From positions 361,935 through 397,681 of the forward strand of contig NZ_RAIF01000031.1 in assembly GCF_003671715.1 (NCBI RefSeq): 35,747 nt of DNA, written 5' to 3'. Made by a program: the position numbers and the translations under genes. The notes beneath the pieces are model-generated. The model did not search any database, was not told the origin of the DNA, and saw only the letters and a program-made list of their open reading frames with translations. The stretch's first letter is position 1, and each line of letters begins with the position of its first letter. This DNA comes from Streptomyces sp. E2N166. Lineage in GTDB: Bacteria > Actinomycetota > Actinomycetes > Streptomycetales > Streptomycetaceae. Below, piece by piece: positions 31,804 through 35,747 of this stretch.

Positions 31804-33129
31804 GTGGTGACCAGCACAAAGCGCCACAAGCCTGATCGGCGCACCTACGTTCTCGACACCAGCGTCCTGCTGGCCGACCCGAACGCTCTGAACCGCTTCG
31901 ACGAGCACGAGGTCGTGCTCCCGATCGTCGTGGTGACGGAGTTGGAGGCCAAGCGGCACCATCCCGAGCTCGGCTACTTCGCCCGGCAGGCCCTGCGCCT
32001 GCTCGACGAGTTCCGGGTGCGGCACGGTCGCCTCGACGCCCCCATTCCGATCGGGGATCTCGGCGGCACCGTGCGTGTCGAGCTCAACCACTCGGACCCC
32101 AGCGTGCTGCCCACCGGCTATCGCCTGGGGGACAACGACTCCCGCATCCTCGCGGTGGCCCGCAACCTGCAGGCGGAGGGATACGACGTCACCGTCGTGT
32201 CCAAGGACCTCCCGCTGCGGATCAAGGCGTCCTCCGTCGGCCTGCTCGCCGAGGAGTACCGCGCCGAGCTGGCCATCACGGACGCCTCCGGCTGGACCGG
32301 GATGTCCGAACTCACCCTGCCGGGTGAACAGGTGGACGTGCTCTTCGAGGAGGGCCGGGTCTACGTCCCCGAGGCCGCCGAACTGCCGGTGCACACGGGC
32401 CTGACCATCCAGTCGGAGCGCGGCAAGGCCCTCGGCCGGGTCACGCCCGACGGCAACGTCCGCCTGGTCCGCGGCGACCGGGAGGCGTTCGGCATCAAGG
32501 GCCGCAGCGCCGAGCAGCGGATCGCGCTCGACCTGCTCCTCGACCCGGACGTCGGCATCGTGTCGATGGGCGGCCGGGCCGGCACCGGCAAGTCGGCGCT
32601 GGCGCTGTGCGCGGGCCTGGAGGCCGTGCTGGAGCGCCGGCAGCACCAGAAGGTGATGGTCTTCCGCCCGCTGTACGCGGTGGGCGGGCAGGAGCTCGGC
32701 TATCTGCCCGGCTCCGAGGCCGAGAAGATGAGCCCCTGGGCGCAGGCGGTCTTCGACACGCTGTCGGCCGTCACCAGCCGGGAGGTCATCGAGGAGGTGA
32801 CCGCGCGCGGGATGCTGGAAGTGCTGCCGCTCACCCACATCCGGGGGCGCTCGCTGCACGACGCGTTCGTCATCGTGGACGAGGCGCAGTCCCTGGAGCG
32901 GAACGTCCTGCTGACCGTGCTGTCCCGCGTCGGGGCCAATTCACGGGTCGTACTGACCCATGACGTGGCGCAGCGGGACAACCTCCGGGTCGGGCGGTAC
33001 GACGGAGTCGTCGCCGTCGTCGAGAAGCTGAAGGGCCATCCGCTCTTCGCGCACGTCACCCTGACGCGCTCCGAAAGGTCCCAGATCGCGGCACTTGTGA
33101 CCGAAATGCTGGAGGACGGACACATCTGA
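31804..33129 (+). CDS. phoH: PIN-PhoH family RNase/ATPase (PhoH2 type), 441 aa
   Basis: An N-terminal PIN ribonuclease domain (about residues 10-150: [20 protein letters not shown] with catalytic D18, then [15 protein letters not shown]) is joined to a C-terminal PhoH ATPase/helicase domain. The latter has Walker [14 protein letters not shown] with K263 and Walker [14 protein letters not shown], then [11 protein letters not shown]. Related PhoH2 proteins are ATP-dependent RNA-unwinding nucleases. The GTG at 31804 starts [20 protein letters not shown]; the ribosome site is poor (GAGGGGG is distant). The gene is monocistronic behind a long structured upstream region, so post-transcriptional control is conceivable. 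Its cellular substrate is unknown. Confidence 0.93.
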   Translation: MVTSTKRHKPDRRTYVLDTSVLLADPNALNRFDEHEVVLPIVVVTELEAKRHHPELGYFARQALRLLDEFRVRHGRLDAPIPIGDLGGTVRVELNHSDPSVLPTGYRLGDNDSRILAVARNLQAEGYDVTVVSKDLPLRIKASSVGLLAEEYRAELAITDASGWTGMSELTLPGEQVDVLFEEGRVYVPEAAELPVHTGLTIQSERGKALGRVTPDGNVRLVRGDREAFGIKGRSAEQRIALDLLLDPDVGIVSMGGRAGTGKSALALCAGLEAVLERRQHQKVMVFRPLYAVGGQELGYLPGSEAEKMSPWAQAVFDTLSAVTSREVIEEVTARGMLEVLPLTHIRGRSLHDAFVIVDEAQSLERNVLLTVLSRVGANSRVVLTHDVAQRDNLRVGRYDGVVAVVEKLKGHPLFAHVTLTRSERSQIAALVTEMLEDGHI

Positions 33130-33555
33130 CACTTCCGCGAACTCCGACCCGTGAAGGGCCGGTTACCCGAGAGTCGGCGCCGTCCGGAAAGGCCAAGAGC
33201 CTAGCCGGGCGGCGTCTTCGCGTGTGGGGGTTTCCGGGAATCCCCTGGGCCAAACGGGATGTGAGCTTTCACACGCAACACAGAATTGCCTCACCCCGCC
33301 GGGTTACGGCAGAGTCTCACTCCTGTCAGGCCCCGCATACGACACACCTGTACCCCCAGCGGTACGGCACCACAGACGCACCAGTCCAACTCCATAGCAG
33401 CGTCGTATGCCGCCCGAGCACCACGCGGCGCTCCCCTCGGGGGAGTTGTCCACCGGGCCCGTGCCTCCCGTGACCCGTAGTTGGGGAGGCCAGTGCCAGG
33501 GGCACGATTGCGTCCGCGAGGGTCACCGAAGCGGGCGATGCTGGAAGGAAACCGT
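33130..33555. promoter_or_regulatory. Intergenic region between phoH and the transglycosylase gene
   Basis: This 426-bp stretch lacks a credible gene. A hairpin at 33179-33213 (GCCG-CCGG pairs with CCGG-CGGC, an inner AGGC with GCCT around CAAGA) is a likely phoH terminator without a T-run. Lower-GC sequence at about 33255-33300 may contain the promoter of the downstream gene, but I could not fix the hexamers. I looked for a c-di-AMP (ydaO-type) riboswitch, known upstream of Streptomyces wall hydrolases, and did not see its conserved blocks here. Confidence 0.45.
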
Positions 33556-34260
33556 GTGAGCCGGATCTCGGTCCGGGGATTCGCAGTGGCCTCGGCCACG
33601 GCGGTCACCGCAGTCGGAAGCGTCGTCGGCGTTGCCTCGGGCAGCACCGCGCAGAACAACGACGCGGAGGCGACAGCAGCAGGCACGACGCTGCTCGCGG
33701 ACATCCCCATGGGCGAGCAGGCGCAGGTGCAGACCGCGTCCCTGACGCAGCAGGCCGACGTACAGGCCATCGCCGCGGACGCGAGCGCCAAGAAGGACGC
33801 CGAGGAGGCGGCCCGCAAGGCAGCCGCCGAGACCGCCGTGGCCAAGCAGGAGCAGGCCAAGAAGGAAGCCAAGGCGGCCGAGGAGGCCAAGGAGCGTGAG
33901 GCGAAGCAGGAAGCGGCCAGCCGCGACGCCAAGCGCGAGTCCACCAGCTTCGCCGTCCAGAGCTCCTACAGCATCAGCCAGATCCAGGCGATGGCCCGTC
34001 AGATGGTGCCCAGCGGCCAGTGGCAGTGCTTCAGCAACATCGTGGACCACGAGTCCAGCTGGAACTACAAGGCGGTCAACCCCTCCTCGGGCGCCTACGG
34101 TCTCTTCCAGGCGCTGCCGGCGGGTAAGTACTCCTCCGCGGGCGCCGACTGGCGGACCAACCCGGCCACCCAGATCAAGTGGGGCCTCAACTACATGGAC
34201 AGCCGCTACGGCAGCCCGTGTGACGCGTGGTCCTTCTGGCAGGCCAACCACTGGTACTGA
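33556..34260 (+). CDS. Secreted transglycosylase (SLT-like) with coiled-coil linker, 234 aa
   Basis: Peptidoglycan-cleaving enzyme. A signal-peptide-like N-terminus (VSRISVRGFAVASATAVTAV) is followed by an Ala/Lys/Glu-rich coiled coil (about residues 75-135) and a compact C-terminal lysozyme-like domain. The latter carries NIVDHESSWNYKAVNPSSGA and YGLFQALP, with the putative catalytic glutamate E166. It ends in SFWQANHWY, typical of streptomycete transglycosylase proteins. The GTG at 33556 has GGAAGGAAACC before it; an in-frame ATG at 33538 lies before that site. A strong terminator follows. It probably acts in wall remodelling during growth or spore germination (family knowledge). Confidence 0.9.
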   Translation: MSRISVRGFAVASATAVTAVGSVVGVASGSTAQNNDAEATAAGTTLLADIPMGEQAQVQTASLTQQADVQAIAADASAKKDAEEAARKAAAETAVAKQEQAKKEAKAAEEAKEREAKQEAASRDAKRESTSFAVQSSYSISQIQAMARQMVPSGQWQCFSNIVDHESSWNYKAVNPSSGAYGLFQALPAGKYSSAGADWRTNPATQIKWGLNYMDSRYGSPCDAWSFWQANHWY

Positions 34261-34299
34261 GCCCGCCCGGCGCGGCCGGAACACCGCTCAACCTCGCGC

Positions 34300-34331
34300 A
34301 GCCCCTCACCGTCCTACGGTGAGGGGCTTTC
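34300..34331 (+). terminator. Rho-independent terminator after the transglycosylase gene
   Basis: A 13-bp perfect stem AGCCCCTCACCGT / ACGGTGAGGGGCT with loop CCT is followed by a short TTT. It is about 40 bases past the stop codon. Confidence 0.88.
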
Positions 34332-34409
34332 GCGTTCCCGCCATGTACGGTCGGACCGAAACGACTCCAGGGGGGAGTGGTGGGGAAAGACGGGGGAAGA
34401 GGACGGATC

Positions 34410-35747
34410 ATGTCTCGAGTGCCAGGGTGGCTCGGTCGGCTCGGCGCCGGACTGACGCGGATGAGCAGGCGGTTGGACCAGCGACGCGAAGCGGCCGAGC
34501 GGGCCGACGCCGACGACGACGCACCGGCTACCGCCGCCGGCCACGCGGCGCCGCCGTCACCGGAAGACCCGCCTGGGGAGCACACCTCCGCGCATCACCC
34601 GCTCGTGGTCCAGACCCGCCCCGACCCGGCACAGGCCGTGCCCTGGGGGGTGCGCGTCGCCGCGGAGGCGGGGTGGCGGCTGCTGGTCCTCGCGGGCACC
34701 GTATGGGTGCTGATGCGGGTCATCAGCGCCGTACAGCTCGTGGTGCTGGCGTTCGTGGCCGCACTGCTGATCACGGCGCTGCTCCAGCCGACCGTGGCGT
34801 GGCTGCGCCGGCACGGGGTGCCGCGGGGGCCGGCCACCGCCCTGACCGCCATCCTCGGGTTCGTGGTGATGGGGCTGATCGGCTGGTTCGTCACCTGGCA
34901 GGTCATGGAGAACATCGACAACCTCTCCGACCAGGTCCAGGACGGCATCGACGAGCTGCGCAACTGGCTCCTGAACAGCCCCTTCCACGTCACCGACAAG
35001 CAGATCAACGAGATCGCCAAGAACCTGCGTGAGGCGGTCGGCGCCAACACCGACCAGATAACGTCCGCCGGTCTGGAGGGCGTCACGGTCGTCGTCGAGG
35101 CGCTTACGGGCATCCTGCTGGCCGCCTTCTCGACGCTCTTCCTGCTCTACGACGGCAAGCGCATCTGGCAGTGGACGCTGAAGCTGGTGCCGGCGGCGGC
35201 CCGGCCGGGCGTGGCCGGTGCCGGCCCGCGCGCGTGGCGGACGCTGACGGCGTATGTGCGCGGCACGGTGATCGTGGCGCTGATCGACGCCATCTTCATC
35301 GGCCTCGGCATCTACTTCCTGGACGTGCCGATGGCCGTCCCGCTGGCCGTGTTCATCTTCCTGTTCGCCTTCATCCCGCTCGTCGGCGCGGTGATGTCGG
35401 GCGCGCTCGCGGTCGTGGTGGCGCTGGTGACGCAGGGCATGTTCGCGGCGGTCATGACGCTCGCCGTGGTGCTGGTGGTGCAGCAGATCGAGGGACACAT
35501 CCTGCAGCCGTTCATCCTGGGCCGCGCGGTGCGGGTCCATCCGCTGGCGGTGGTGCTGGCGGTGGCCACGGGCGGCATGGTGGCCGGCATCGGCGGCGCG
35601 GTGGTCGCCGTACCGCTGGTGGCGGTGACGAACACCGTCGTGGGCTATCTGCGGGCGTACTCCCGTGAGGCCACCGCCCGGCAGTCCCCGAAACCGCGCG
35701 GCGCGACACCGACGGACGCCTCCCCGACGGACGCCTCCCCGGCGGCG
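34410..35747 (+). CDS. AI-2E family transporter-like membrane protein (3' end outside the window)
   Basis: Multi-pass membrane protein of the AI-2E (PerM/YdiK) family. A cytosolic Arg/Asp-rich N-terminus of about 85 residues precedes paired helices (LLVLAGTVWVLMRVISAVQL, then VLAFVAALLITALL) and the conserved ALLQPTVAWLRRHGVPRGPA. An extracytoplasmic-type loop (NIDNLSDQVQDGIDELRNWL) follows, then later helices with VALIDAIFIGLGIYFLDVPM, FLFAFIPLVGAVMSGALA and QQIEGHILQPFILGRAVRVH. The ATG at 34410 has GAGGACGG upstream. No stop occurs before 35747. The last visible codons encode a small tandem repeat (PTDASPTDASP). The substrate is uncertain; the family name does not prove autoinducer export. 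Confidence 0.92.
   Translation, partial: MSRVPGWLGRLGAGLTRMSRRLDQRREAAERADADDDAPATAAGHAAPPSPEDPPGEHTSAHHPLVVQTRPDPAQAVPWGVRVAAEAGWRLLVLAGTVWVLMRVISAVQLVVLAFVAALLITALLQPTVAWLRRHGVPRGPATALTAILGFVVMGLIGWFVTWQVMENIDNLSDQVQDGIDELRNWLLNSPFHVTDKQINEIAKNLREAVGANTDQITSAGLEGVTVVVEALTGILLAAFSTLFLLYDGKRIWQWTLKLVPAAARPGVAGAGPRAWRTLTAYVRGTVIVALIDAIFIGLGIYFLDVPMAVPLAVFIFLFAFIPLVGAVMSGALAVVVALVTQGMFAAVMTLAVVLVVQQIEGHILQPFILGRAVRVHPLAVVLAVATGGMVAGIGGAVVAVPLVAVTNTVVGYLRAYSREATARQSPKPRGATPTDASPTDASPAA

Noticed and set aside
1..35747. Search by eye for tRNA, rRNA, CRISPR arrays, transposases or phage integrase/attachment sites
   Set aside because: No cloverleaf, regularly spaced repeat array or transposase/integrase motif was found. 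The only tandem arrays are the short repeats noted at 15064-15117, 16806-16863 and 29387-29456.

Overview
The window is high-GC DNA (roughly 70 %) with GTG/TTG starts, purine-rich ribosome binding sites, gamma-butyrolactone (GBL) signalling genes, a DasR-type chitinase promoter and a Flp/Tad pilus locus of actinobacterial type. This points to a Streptomyces chromosome or a close relative. No rRNA, tRNA, CRISPR array, prophage or complete insertion sequence was seen.

Layout. (1) 150-1922: the biotin-carboxylase/BCCP alpha subunit of an acyl-CoA carboxylase, ending at two strong hairpins. (2) 2045-9346: a GBL autoregulator island. It holds an OmpR-type response regulator, a GBL-receptor paralogue (TetR), a soluble histidine kinase, a cytochrome P450, an NmrA-like reductase, an AfsA-type GBL synthase and a second GBL receptor. 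Four autoregulatory-element-like (ARE) operators lie in front of its transcription units; two of them fill the spacer between a TTGACA -35 and a TANNNT -10. (3) 9580-11286: a secreted GH18 chitinase behind paired DasR-like (dre) sites. (4) 11637-21224: a tad locus (zinc-ribbon protein, CpaB, TadZ, two TadE-like pseudopilins, TadA, TadB, TadC, Flp pilin, TadG-like protein), followed by a lipoprotein and an OmpA-family protein. (5) 21459-24419: secreted proteins, lipoproteins and a DUF192 protein. (6) 24547-27595: a WXG-type, type-VII-secretion-like effector module of four tightly packed genes, with a fall in GC in its second half. (7) 27638-30715: an LLM-type oxidoreductase, a methyltransferase, an 18-bp tandem repeat and an AlkZ-like winged-helix protein with a probable leaderless transcript. 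(8) 30716-31803: a structured 1.1-kb intergenic region with a candidate 6C RNA. (9) 31804-35747: a PIN-PhoH ATPase, a secreted transglycosylase-like protein and a truncated AI-2E-family membrane protein.

How the genes may work together (inference). AfsA, the NmrA-like reductase and the P450 could make and tailor a GBL or butenolide signal. The receptor beside afsA would sense it, and release of the AREs would induce the synthase operon, the kinase-P450 operon, the receptor paralogue and the OmpR-type regulator together. The kinase is of the NarL-partner type and the regulator is OmpR-type with a degenerate acidic pocket, so they are probably not a classical pair. This wiring of GBL sensing to a soluble kinase and an atypical regulator is the most interesting system in the window.
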